Assembly (NCBI GenBank): GCA_021792365.1 | Contig: JAJYUT010000001.1 | Span: 682,001 to 746,000, forward strand | Origin: Pseudomonadota bacterium | GTDB lineage: Bacteria; Pseudomonadota; Alphaproteobacteria; Dongiales; Dongiaceae | Length of the DNA stretch: 64,000 nucleotides | Direction of reading: 5' to 3' | Shown: piece after piece, positions 9,644-18,324 of the stretch | Numbering within the stretch: the stretch's first letter is position 1 | How the letters are laid out: each line of letters starts with the position of its first letter | Position numbers and translations under genes: made by a program | The notes under the pieces: model-generated | Seen by the model: the letters and a program-made list of their open reading frames with translations, nothing else | Databases searched by the model: none | What the model was told of the DNA's origin: nothing

Positions 9644-9805
9644 GCGGCAGGCCGGCGGAGTCATCGGCGGCCGGAGTCCTGATCATGAAGCCCTCTCGCG
9701 CCCCGCGTGAGGAGGAGCGGCTGTGCGCGCTTCTCGCGCGTCTGCCGGCGGCGAGAACAGGCTTAGACAGCCCGCGTACGCACGCGCCGTCTTCGGAAGT
9801 AGGGC

Positions 9806-10681
9806 CTAGTTCCCGAGCTTCGCGATGACTTCGTCGAGCTGTTCCAGGCTCTGGTAGTGGATGACGAGCGCCCCGCCCTTCCCGTCGAACTGGATCTCGG
9901 TCTTGAGGCCGAGCCTGGCGGTCAAGTCGCGCTCGAGCGCCTTGGTGTCGGCATCCTTCTCGCGCGCGGGCTTCGCGACACGGCCGTATTTGGTCTTCTT
10001 CTTCTGCGCCAGGCGCTCGGCATCGCGCACCGAGAGACCCTTGGCGGCGATGGTCTGCGCCAGCTCCACCACGTTCGGCAGGTTGATGATCGGCCGCGCA
10101 TGGCCGACGCTGAGGCGGCCGTCGGACAGCATCTCGCGCACCACCTCCGGCAGCTCCAGCAGGCGCAGCAGGTTCGAAATATGCGGACGGCTCTTGCCGA
10201 TATGCTCGGAGAGCGTCTCCTGCGTGTAGGCGAATTCGTGCATCAGGCGGCGATAGGCGCGCGCCTCTTCAATCGGGTTGAGGTCCTGGCGCTGGACGTT
10301 CTCGATGAGCGCGATCTCGAGCGTGTCGCGATCGGAGAGATCGCGCACCACGACCGGCACTTCGTGGAGCTGCGCCTTCTGCGCCGCGCGCCAGCGCCGC
10401 TCGCCGGCGACGATCTCCCACTCGCCCTGCTTCGTGCGATGCGCGCGCACCAGGATCGGCTGCAGCACGCCCTGCTCGCGGATCGATTGCGCGAGCTGCT
10501 CCAGCTTGTCGTCGTCGAAATTGGTGCGCGGCTGCATCGCGCCCGGATGCAGGCGCTCGATCGGCGCGGTGCGCGCCGCGACGGCCGGCGCCTCACCCTG
10601 CCCGCCCGCCGCCGCCGGCGCCGCGACGTCGTCGCCGCCGAGCAATGCGGACAGGCCGCGTCCCAGATGCCGCTTCGCCAT
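9806..10681 (-). CDS. parB: chromosome-partitioning protein ParB
   Basis: MAKRHLGRGLSALLGG; MQPRTNFDDDKLEQLAQSIREQGVLQPILVR; ENVQRQDLNPIEEARAYRRL. Confidence 0.97.
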   Translation of the reverse strand: MAKRHLGRGLSALLGGDDVAAPAAAGGQGEAPAVAARTAPIERLHPGAMQPRTNFDDDKLEQLAQSIREQGVLQPILVRAHRTKQGEWEIVAGERRWRAAQKAQLHEVPVVVRDLSDRDTLEIALIENVQRQDLNPIEEARAYRRLMHEFAYTQETLSEHIGKSRPHISNLLRLLELPEVVREMLSDGRLSVGHARPIINLPNVVELAQTIAAKGLSVRDAERLAQKKKTKYGRVAKPAREKDADTKALERDLTARLGLKTEIQFDGKGGALVIHYQSLEQLDEVIAKLGN

Positions 10682-10713
10682 TTCTTGCCGCCGCCTTCCC
10701 GCGGGTTCGTTGC

Positions 10714-11535
10714 TCATGCCGCGCTCATCAGCGAGCGGCCGGTGCGGCCCTGCTCGCGCTTCAGGACTTCGCTCGCCAGCAGGATATAGGCCTGCGAGCC
10801 GGCGCAGCGGATGTCATAGAGCAAGGCCGGCATGCCGTAGCTCGGCGCCTCCGCGATGCGCACGTTGCGCGGGATCGCCGTGTCATAGACCTTGTCGCCG
10901 AAATGCTGGCGCACGTCGCTCGCCACCTGCTCGTTGAGGCTGCTGCGCTTGTCGAACATGGTGAGCACCACGCCCTGGATCTCCAGCACGGGATTCAGCT
11001 TCTGCTTCACCCGCTCGATGGTCCGGATGAGCTGGCTCAAACCCTCTAGCGCGTAGAACTCGCATTGCAGCGGCACCAGCACGCAATCGGCCGCCACCAT
11101 GGCGTTCAGCGTCAACAGGGTCAGCGAAGGCGGGCAGTCGATAAGAATAAAGTCATATGACAGGTTCGCCCTGGCCAGCGCATCGCGCAGGCGGAATTCC
11201 CGCCGCTCCAGGTCAATGAGCTCGATCTCCGCGCCGGCCAGGTCCGGCGTGGTGGGCACGATCCACATATTCGGGACGTTGGTCGGCTTGGTCGCATCCG
11301 CGATCGGTGCCCCGTCGACCAGCATTTCATAGGAGCCGGTCTTGCGGTCGCCGCGCTCCACGCCCAGGCCGGTCGAGGCGTTTCCTTGCGGATCGAGATC
11401 GACCACCAGCACGCGCTTGCTGCAGGCGGCGAGGGCGGTCGCCAGATTGATCGCCGTCGTGGTCTTGCCGACTCCGCCCTTCTGATTCGCCACTGCGATG
11501 ATGCGCGGCTGCCCAGTCCCTGAACTGTCTGGCAT
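10714..11535 (-). CDS. parA: chromosome-partitioning ATPase ParA
   Basis: IIAVANQKGGVGKTTTAINLATALA Walker A; adjacent to parB; start codon at 11535. Confidence 0.97.
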   Translation of the reverse strand: MPDSSGTGQPRIIAVANQKGGVGKTTTAINLATALAACSKRVLVVDLDPQGNASTGLGVERGDRKTGSYEMLVDGAPIADATKPTNVPNMWIVPTTPDLAGAEIELIDLERREFRLRDALARANLSYDFILIDCPPSLTLLTLNAMVAADCVLVPLQCEFYALEGLSQLIRTIERVKQKLNPVLEIQGVVLTMFDKRSSLNEQVASDVRQHFGDKVYDTAIPRNVRIAEAPSYGMPALLYDIRCAGSQAYILLASEVLKREQGRTGRSLMSAA

Positions 11536-12173
11536 TATTGGGTTTTCCGCTTCAGCTGAGTGATGATCAGGATCGTTCCCCCGGGGTCGGACAGGCTGCC
11601 CCGCGTCTCGACTCGCATTGTCCAGCGGCGGCGCGCCTGGGTCAATTCCTCTTCCGCCTGAGCGCCCTTGAGAAAGAGGCAGCTGCCCCCCTCGCCCGCG
11701 AACGGCTCGGCCAGATCGAGCAGCGCGTCCAGCGGCGCGCAGGCCCGCGCCGTCACCAGATCCGCCGCGATCCCGGTGACCTGCTCGATCCGTCTGGCAT
11801 GAATCGTGACCCGATCGAGCACGCCGCAATCGAGCGCGACCTGCCGCAGGAAAGCGCATTTGCGCTGGTCGGAATCGATGAGATGGACTTGCCAGTCGCT
11901 CATGATGGCGAGGACCAGCCCGGGAAAGCCGGCACCGGAGCCGAGGTCGACGAGCGTGCCATTCGTCTCCGAAAGCAGCGGCGCGAGCTGTGCGCTGTCA
12001 AGAAAATGGCGGCGCCAGAGCTCGGGCAGGGTGGCCGGTCCAACGAGATTGATCTTGGCCTGCCACTTCGTCAGGAGAGCGGCATAAGCCTCCAGCCGAG
12101 CCAATGTTCCACGTGGAACATTGATGCCTAGCGCTTTGAGATCGCTCGCGAATTGGCTTTGGCCGTAGGCCAT
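11535..12173 (-). CDS. rsmG: 16S rRNA m7G527 methyltransferase RsmG (GidB)
   Basis: LTKWQAKINLVGPATLPELWRRHFLDSAQL, LVDLGSGAGFPGLVLAI; between mnmG and parA. Confidence 0.95.
   Translation of the reverse strand: MAYGQSQFASDLKALGINVPRGTLARLEAYAALLTKWQAKINLVGPATLPELWRRHFLDSAQLAPLLSETNGTLVDLGSGAGFPGLVLAIMSDWQVHLIDSDQRKCAFLRQVALDCGVLDRVTIHARRIEQVTGIAADLVTARACAPLDALLDLAEPFAGEGGSCLFLKGAQAEEELTQARRRWTMRVETRGSLSDPGGTILIITQLKRKTQ
12105..12120. promoter_or_regulatory. parS-like ParB binding site (TGTTCCACGTGGAACA, perfect palindrome)
   Basis: 16-bp match to parS-type consensus, inside the 5' end of rsmG (encodes NVPRGT). Confidence 0.85.
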
Positions 12174-14101
12174 CAGGCGGTCAGAAGGCCAGGATCGGCC
12201 GAGGTGCCGCCCCGGCGCTTCACATATTTGAGGAGGATGGTGAGCGCCGCCGGCGTCACGCCCGAGATGCGGCCCGCCGCCCCCAGGGTCGCGGGCCGGG
12301 CGGCCTGAAGCTTCTGCCGCACCTCGGCAGAGAGCGACGGGATCGTGGCGTAATCCAGGTCGGCGGGCAGGCGGAGATCCTCGTCCCGACGGAAGGCCCG
12401 GATGTCCGCCTCCTGTCGCTTGAGGTAGCCGGCGTACTGGCCCTCGATCTCCATCTGCTCGCGGGCGGTGGCGCCGAGCCGGCCGATTTCCGGCCAGATC
12501 GAACCGAGCCGGTCGAGGTCGATCTGAGGACAGCCTAGCAGCTCCAGGGCCGAGCGGCGCACGCCGTCGAGATTGACGGTGAGCCCCTGCCCGCGCAGCT
12601 CGTTCGGTGTCGCGCTCAGTCCCTGCAGCAGCCTGCGCGCGGCATCGATCTCCGCCTTCTTGGCCCGGAACGCCGCCAGGCGCCCCGCCCCGACACAGCC
12701 GATGGCGGCGCCGCGCTCGGTCAGGCGCTGGTCGGCATTGTCCTGGCGCAGATGCAGCCGGTATTCGGCGCGGGAGGTGAACATCCGATAGGGCTCATTG
12801 GTACCGCGGGATACCAGATCGTCGATCAGGACGCCGATATAGGCTTCCGCCCGGTCAAGCACGAACGCCTCGCCCTGCCCGCTTGCCAAGCGCGCGGCGT
12901 TGATCCCGGCCATCAGCCCTTGGGCAGCGGCCTCTTCATAACCCGTGGTGCCGTTGATCTGCCCGGCGAAGAACAGGCCCGCGACCGCCTTGGTCTCCAG
13001 GCTGGGCTTCAGGCTGCGCGGGTCGACGAAATCGTATTCGATCGCGTAGCCGGGCCGGAGCATGACGGCCTGCTCCAGGCCGGGAATAGTCTTGAGCAAC
13101 GCCGCCTGCACCTCTTCCGGCAGCGAGGTCGAGATCCCGTTGGGATAGACGGTGGGATCGTCCAGCCCCTCCGGCTCGAGGAAGATCTGGTGCCGCTCCT
13201 TGTCGGAGAACCGCACGACCTTGTCCTCGATCGAGGGGCAATAGCGCGGCCCGGTGCTCTCGATCTGCCCGGAGTACATCGGCGAGCGGTGCAGATTCGC
13301 GCGGATGAGGTCATGGCCGGCTGCCGAGGTATAGGTGATCCCGCAGGCGATCTGCGGAATCTCGATCCGCTCCGTCAGATAGGACATCGGCGCGGGCGGG
13401 TTATCGCCCGGCTGGCTGTCCAGCCCAGCCCAATCGATGGTGCGGCCATCCAGCCGCGGCGGCGTCCCGGTCTTCAGCCGCCCGAGCGGGAAGCCGAGGC
13501 GCATCAGGGTCTCGGACAGCCTGAGCGCTGGCGCCTCGCCGATCCGGCCCGCCGGGATCTTCTTATCCCCGCAATGGATGAGACCGCGCAGGAAGGTGCC
13601 GGTGGTCAAAACCACCGCGCCGCAGGCGATCCGCTCGCCCCGGTCCGTCACGATGGCGGCGACCCGGCCATTTGCGATCTCGATATCGTCCACGCCCGCC
13701 GCCCGCACATCCAGGTTCGGCTGCTCGGCCACCAGCGCCTGGACGGCCTGGCGATAGAGCTTGCGGTCGGCCTGGGCGCGGGGGCCGCGCACGGCCGGGC
13801 CCTTGGACCGGTTCAGCATGCGGAACTGGATCCCGCCGCGATCGATCGCCCGGGCCATGATGCCGTCCAGGGCGTCGATCTCCCTGACCAGGTGCCCCTT
13901 GGCAAGGCCGCCGATGGCGGGATTGCAGGACATCTCGCCGATCCTGGCCGGATCGTGGGTCACCAGCAGGGTGCGGGCGCCCAGGCGCGCAGCGGCCGCG
14001 GCGGCTTCGGTCCCCGCGTGACCGCCGCCCACCACCACCACATCATACGCGTAAGTGCCTGCTCCGCTTTGCATTTCGCCCAAATGTTTCACGTGGAACA
14101 T
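12173..14101 (-). CDS. mnmG: tRNA uridine-5-carboxymethylaminomethyl modification enzyme MnmG (GidA)
   Basis: [62 protein letters not shown]; start MFHVKH. Confidence 0.97.
   Translation of the reverse strand: MFHVKHLGEMQSGAGTYAYDVVVVGGGHAGTEAAAAAARLGARTLLVTHDPARIGEMSCNPAIGGLAKGHLVREIDALDGIMARAIDRGGIQFRMLNRSKGPAVRGPRAQADRKLYRQAVQALVAEQPNLDVRAAGVDDIEIANGRVAAIVTDRGERIACGAVVLTTGTFLRGLIHCGDKKIPAGRIGEAPALRLSETLMRLGFPLGRLKTGTPPRLDGRTIDWAGLDSQPGDNPPAPMSYLTERIEIPQIACGITYTSAAGHDLIRANLHRSPMYSGQIESTGPRYCPSIEDKVVRFSDKERHQIFLEPEGLDDPTVYPNGISTSLPEEVQAALLKTIPGLEQAVMLRPGYAIEYDFVDPRSLKPSLETKAVAGLFFAGQINGTTGYEEAAAQGLMAGINAARLASGQGEAFVLDRAEAYIGVLIDDLVSRGTNEPYRMFTSRAEYRLHLRQDNADQRLTERGAAIGCVGAGRLAAFRAKKAEIDAARRLLQGLSATPNELRGQGLTVNLDGVRRSALELLGCPQIDLDRLGSIWPEIGRLGATAREQMEIEGQYAGYLKRQEADIRAFRRDEDLRLPADLDYATIPSLSAEVRQKLQAARPATLGAAGRISGVTPAALTILLKYVKRRGGTSADPGLLTA
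14085..14100. promoter_or_regulatory. parS-like ParB binding site (TGTTTCACGTGGAACA; reverse complement TGTTCCACGTGAAACA)
   Basis: Matches the classical parS consensus; overlaps the mnmG start codon region (MFHVKH). Confidence 0.9.
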
Positions 14102-14115
14102 ATGCCACCTGCCGG

Positions 14116-15444
14116 CTACTTGCCGATGCAAAACTCCTTGAAGATCAGGTCCAGCACCTCTTCGACATCGACCCGGCCGGTGATCCGCCCGATCGCCCGC
14201 GCCGCCAACCGCAGATCTTCGGCCTTCAGCTCCAACTGCCGCGCGACCCGCGACCGGTCCAGTGCCGCCTTCGCCTCCGAGACCGCCGCCCGATGGCGCG
14301 CGCGGGTTAGCAGATCCGCCCCGTCCATCGCGCCTTTCGCCGCCGCGGCGATCGCCTTGACCAGCGGCTCCAGGCCGAGCCCGGTCTTGCAGGACAGCTT
14401 CAACGCCGCGCGGCCGGCGACGGCGATCGGCTCCGGTTGGGGCAGCAGATCGGCCTTGTTCACCACAACAAGGCTTTCATCGTCAATCAGCTTCGTGGTT
14501 TCGGTATCGGTCGCCGGCCACTGGCCGCCATCGAACACCAGCAGCTTGAGGTCGGCGTGCTCCGCGCGGCCCAGGGCCCGGCGCACGCCCTCGGCCTCGA
14601 TCTCATCCGCGGTGGCCCGGAGGCCGGCCGTGTCGGCGAGGGTGACCGGATAGCCGGCGATATCCATGCGCACCTCGATCACGTCGCGGGTGGTGCCGGC
14701 GATGCTCGATACGATGGCCGCCTCCCGTTGCGCCAACTTGTTGAGAAGACTGGACTTTCCGACGTTCGGCGCGCCGAGGATGGCAATGATCAGGCCGTCG
14801 CGCAGCCGCTCCGCCGCACGGCCCGTCAGCTCCTGGCCGAGCGTTTCGCTGATCTGCTCGATCTCCAGCTCAATCGAGGAAAGCAATTGATGTGGCAGAT
14901 CTTCATCTGGAAAATCGATATATGCTTCCAGCCGCGCGAGCACGCGCAGGAGGTCCGCGCGCCAGGACTCAAGCCGCCGCGACAATTCCCCCTCCGCCTG
15001 GCGCAGGGCTTGGCGGCGCTGCATCTCGGTCTCGGCCGCGATCAGGTCGGCGAGACCTTCGACCTGCGCGAGGTCGAGCTTGTCGTTATCGAAGGCGCGG
15101 CGGGTGAACTCGCCGGGCTCCGCGAGGCGCAAGCCCTGCTGCGCGCCGAGCGCGGCGAGCGCCGCGGCGATCACGGCGGGCCCGCCATGCAGATGCAGTT
15201 CGGCGACGTCCTCGCCGGTGAAGGAATGCGGCGCCGGAAACCACAGCGCCAACGCATCGTCGATCGCCACGCCATCGTCGCCGAACAAGCGCCGCAGCGT
15301 TGCAACGCGCGGCTTCGGCAGCGCGCGCCGCGTCAGGACCTCGAGCGCCGGCGCAGCATGCGGTCCGGAGACGCGCAGCACCGCCACGCCCGAGCGCCCC
15401 GCCGGCGTCGCCAACGCGTAGATGGTGTCGGTGTGGGTGGACAT
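14116..15444 (-). CDS. mnmE: tRNA modification GTPase MnmE (TrmE)
   Basis: [38 protein letters not shown]-terminal FCIGK. Confidence 0.97.
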   Translation of the reverse strand: MSTHTDTIYALATPAGRSGVAVLRVSGPHAAPALEVLTRRALPKPRVATLRRLFGDDGVAIDDALALWFPAPHSFTGEDVAELHLHGGPAVIAAALAALGAQQGLRLAEPGEFTRRAFDNDKLDLAQVEGLADLIAAETEMQRRQALRQAEGELSRRLESWRADLLRVLARLEAYIDFPDEDLPHQLLSSIELEIEQISETLGQELTGRAAERLRDGLIIAILGAPNVGKSSLLNKLAQREAAIVSSIAGTTRDVIEVRMDIAGYPVTLADTAGLRATADEIEAEGVRRALGRAEHADLKLLVFDGGQWPATDTETTKLIDDESLVVVNKADLLPQPEPIAVAGRAALKLSCKTGLGLEPLVKAIAAAAKGAMDGADLLTRARHRAAVSEAKAALDRSRVARQLELKAEDLRLAARAIGRITGRVDVEEVLDLIFKEFCIGK

Positions 15445-15523
15445 GATGCGCGCCGCTCTCCTCCGCGCATCTATATAGCATCGCCGGCGACGCTATCCCT
15501 CCTCTTGCGCAGAAGAGCGATCT

Positions 15524-15895
15524 CTAGCGCTTCAGATCCTCCGGCACCTTGTCGGTGGGCTGCAGCATCAGGCGCTCGACGCGCTCGCCGCGGATGAGGT
15601 GCCGCTGCAGGATCTCCTCGGCGTCCTCGATGGTGCGATAGGTGTACCAGACCTGCTCGGGATAGATCACCATGGTGGGGCCAAGCTCGCAGCGATCGAG
15701 GCACAGCGCCTGGTTGATGCGCACGCCGTCGAGGCCGAGCTCCTTGGCGCGCGCTTTCATATAGTTGCGCAGCCGTTCCGACCCGCGCTTCTTGCAACAG
15801 CCGCGCGGATGGCCTTCCGGCCGCTCGTTCACGCAGCAGAAGACATGCGCCTCGTAATAGGGCGCGGGATCGCCCGGCAGCTTGCGGTCCGACAT
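15524..15895 (-). CDS. (2Fe-2S) ferredoxin domain protein
   Basis: HVFCCVNERPEGHPRGCCKKRGSERL..CLDRCELGPTMVIYPE cysteine pattern of thioredoxin-like ferredoxins. Confidence 0.8.
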   Translation of the reverse strand: MSDRKLPGDPAPYYEAHVFCCVNERPEGHPRGCCKKRGSERLRNYMKARAKELGLDGVRINQALCLDRCELGPTMVIYPEQVWYTYRTIEDAEEILQRHLIRGERVERLMLQPTDKVPEDLKR

Positions 15896-15977
15896 GGTTG
15901 CTCTTAACTCCGTCTCGGCCATGGGTCGGCCGGCACTCTAGGGGCGAACAGTTGGCGCCGCAAATGAAGCCGCGCGG

Positions 15978-16226
15978 CTATTTCTTCTTGCCGCCGTCGG
16001 GATTGCCGAATTGCTGCCAGAACGCTTTCTGCATCTGCTCCAGGCTTGCGATGCCAGCGGGCATCCAGGTCTTCAGCAAGGTCTCCGGATCCATCGAGCG
16101 CATGGCCGCCATCATGCGGTCCTGCATCTCCTTCATCACTGCCTCCTGCATCGGCTGCACATCCGGCAGCCCCATGAAGGTCCGCGCCTCCTCCGGCGTG
16201 CAATCGATGTCGATGTGGATTTTCAT
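15978..16226 (-). CDS. small conserved protein (DUF6489-like)
   Basis: MKIHIDIDCTPEEARTFMGLPDVQPMQEAVMKEMQDRM. Confidence 0.65.
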   Translation of the reverse strand: MKIHIDIDCTPEEARTFMGLPDVQPMQEAVMKEMQDRMMAAMRSMDPETLLKTWMPAGIASLEQMQKAFWQQFGNPDGGKKK

Positions 16227-16374
16227 GGGTGGCCTCCCGCATGCCGCTGCCTCGCCGCACTCTATGCGCGCCGCGCAGCGGAGGGCAATGCGACGCTGGG
16301 GCGTCACCCAATTTCCATGTCACACCGGTTTCCTCTCCCTCGTCTCATCCGCACAGAACCCAGGAGGATGAGAC

Positions 16375-16836
16375 ATGCAACCCAGACTTAATCCGTACCA
16401 GGCCGCGCCCGAGACCGTCAAAGCGGTGGTGGCGCTGGAAGAGCATCTCGCGAACAGCGGATTGGAGCGCTCGCTCTATCACCTGGTGAAGACGCGGGCG
16501 TCACAGATCAATGGCTGCGCCTATTGCGTCCACATGCACACGCGCGATGCGCGCGCCCATGGGGAGACGGAGGAGCGCCTGTATCTGCTCAGCGCTTGGC
16601 GCGAATCGCCGCTCTACAGCGACCGCGAGCGCGCCGCCCTCGCCTGGACCGACGCGCTGACCCTGATCGCCGACACCGGCGCGCCGGATGAGGCCTATGA
16701 GGAGGTGAAGCGGCACTTCACCGAAGCGGAGATCGTGAAGCTCACGATCCTCATCGGCACCATCAATCTGTGGAACCGCCTCACGGTCAGCATGCGCTCG
16801 GTGCATCCGGTGACGAAATCGCAGGCGGCGCAATAG
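16375..16836 (+). CDS. carboxymuconolactone decarboxylase/AhpD-like protein
   Basis: LYHLVKTRASQINGCAYCVHMHTRDARAHGETEERLYLLSAWRESPLYSDRERAALAW with CxxCxxxH-type motif. Confidence 0.9.
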   Translation: MQPRLNPYQAAPETVKAVVALEEHLANSGLERSLYHLVKTRASQINGCAYCVHMHTRDARAHGETEERLYLLSAWRESPLYSDRERAALAWTDALTLIADTGAPDEAYEEVKRHFTEAEIVKLTILIGTINLWNRLTVSMRSVHPVTKSQAAQ

Positions 16837-16846
16837 GGGGCGGGTC

Positions 16847-17254
16847 ATGAAACGACACCTCACCTGGTTCGCCGCGGCCTTGTGCGCCGTGGTGCTGCAA
16901 CCGAGCACGGCCGGCGCCGCCGAGATCGTCACGCCGGTCTTCGCCGGCGCGTTGCCCAACGTGCCGGGCAACGGCCTCACCGCCGTCCTGGTGCGCTACG
17001 AACCAGGCCAGAAGTCGGAGACGCACCATCACGCCGGCAGCGTCTTCGCCTATGTGCTCTCCGGCGCGATCCGCTCGCAGGTCTCGCCCGGCGGCCCGGC
17101 GAACGTGTACAAAGCCGGCGAGAGCTTCTTCGAGCCGCCGGGCAGCAGCCACCTCATCAGCGAGAACGCCAGCGCGACGGAGCCCGCCAGCCTGCTCGCC
17201 ATCATCGTGGCCGAGGACGGCGCCGAGCTGACGAAGAAGGGCGCGCGATGGTGA
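16847..17254 (+). CDS. exported cupin-domain protein
   Basis: Signal peptide then YEPGQKSETHHHAGSVFAYVLSGAIRSQV..YKAGESFFEPPGSSHLISENAS. Confidence 0.85.
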   Translation: MKRHLTWFAAALCAVVLQPSTAGAAEIVTPVFAGALPNVPGNGLTAVLVRYEPGQKSETHHHAGSVFAYVLSGAIRSQVSPGGPANVYKAGESFFEPPGSSHLISENASATEPASLLAIIVAEDGAELTKKGARW

Positions 17255-17389
17255 GGCTGTCTCCCTCACCTTCGGGAGAGACGCCATGGGTTAGCCAAGC
17301 TCACCGGTGGCGCGAGTTCTTATCGCTTGTCGTGGGTGACCTGTGAGCTAACCTAAACACCTGAGAGCGAACATCTTGGGTGTTGTGCG

Positions 17390-18229
17390 ATGAACCAGAT
17401 CAGCCCGAAGGACGCCAAGGCCGGGGCCGAGGCGGTGCTTGCGACGCTCACCTACACACGGCCCGGCGGGCCGAAGCCCGCGGTCTATATGTATGACCGG
17501 CCGGCGGATGTGCCGGCGATCGAGGAACGCAACGAGCAGCATCCGGTCGCGATCCTGTCCGCACGGCCGATCCTCGGCACGCTGTCGATCGACGTGCAGG
17601 GCTTCGCCCTCACCCACGGGCGCACGGCAGTGCGCAACTTCGACGATCCGGAAGAGCTCAAGCGCATCTATGACGCGGAAGTGGCCGCGCTGGTGATGCA
17701 ACGGACCGGCGCGCGCACAGCGCTGGTGTTCGACCACACGATCCGGCGCATCACCGGCACCGACGCGAACGCGTCGAGCCGCGCGCCGGTCCATATCGTG
17801 CACAACGACTACACGCTGAAATCCGGGCCGCAGCGCGTGCGCGACCTGCTGCCGCCGGCCGCTGCGGAGCAGGCGCTGACCCGCCGCTTCGCCATCATCA
17901 ATGTCTGGCGCTCGATCAACGGGCCGGTCACCGACACGCCCCTCGCCTTCGCCGATGCGCGCTCAGTGGCGGAGGCGGACTGGATCGCGACGGACCTCGT
18001 CTATCCCGAGCGGACCGGCGAGATCTACCGCGTCGCCTTCAATCCCGCGCACCGATGGTTCTACGTGCCGAACCTCCAGCCGGACGAGATCCTGCTGCTG
18101 AAGACCTTCGATTCCGCGAATGACGGCCGCGCGCGCTACATGCCGCACTCGGCCTTCGAGGATCCGGCGACAAGGTCCGGCACGGCCAAGCGGCAGAGCA
18201 TCGAGTCACGCGTGCTGGCGTTCTTCTGA
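17390..18229 (+). CDS. CmcJ/NvfI-family oxidoreductase-like protein
   Basis: VHIVHNDYTLKSGPQRVRDLLP, AIINVWRSINGPVTDTPLAFADARSV, RYMPHSAFEDPA. Confidence 0.75.
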   Translation: MNQISPKDAKAGAEAVLATLTYTRPGGPKPAVYMYDRPADVPAIEERNEQHPVAILSARPILGTLSIDVQGFALTHGRTAVRNFDDPEELKRIYDAEVAALVMQRTGARTALVFDHTIRRITGTDANASSRAPVHIVHNDYTLKSGPQRVRDLLPPAAAEQALTRRFAIINVWRSINGPVTDTPLAFADARSVAEADWIATDLVYPERTGEIYRVAFNPAHRWFYVPNLQPDEILLLKTFDSANDGRARYMPHSAFEDPATRSGTAKRQSIESRVLAFF

Positions 18230-18324
18230 AGGTCGTGGAGCGTTCAATTTTTCGGCGAACTTAACATCGAGTTAGGAATCTCACCATAGCATCGGGGCAT
18301 CGCTCGCAAAGCCCCGGTGCGTCC

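Noticed and set aside
12752-14653. 633-aa + strand ORF opposite mnmG/mnmE
   Set aside because: Antisense shadow of two certain genes
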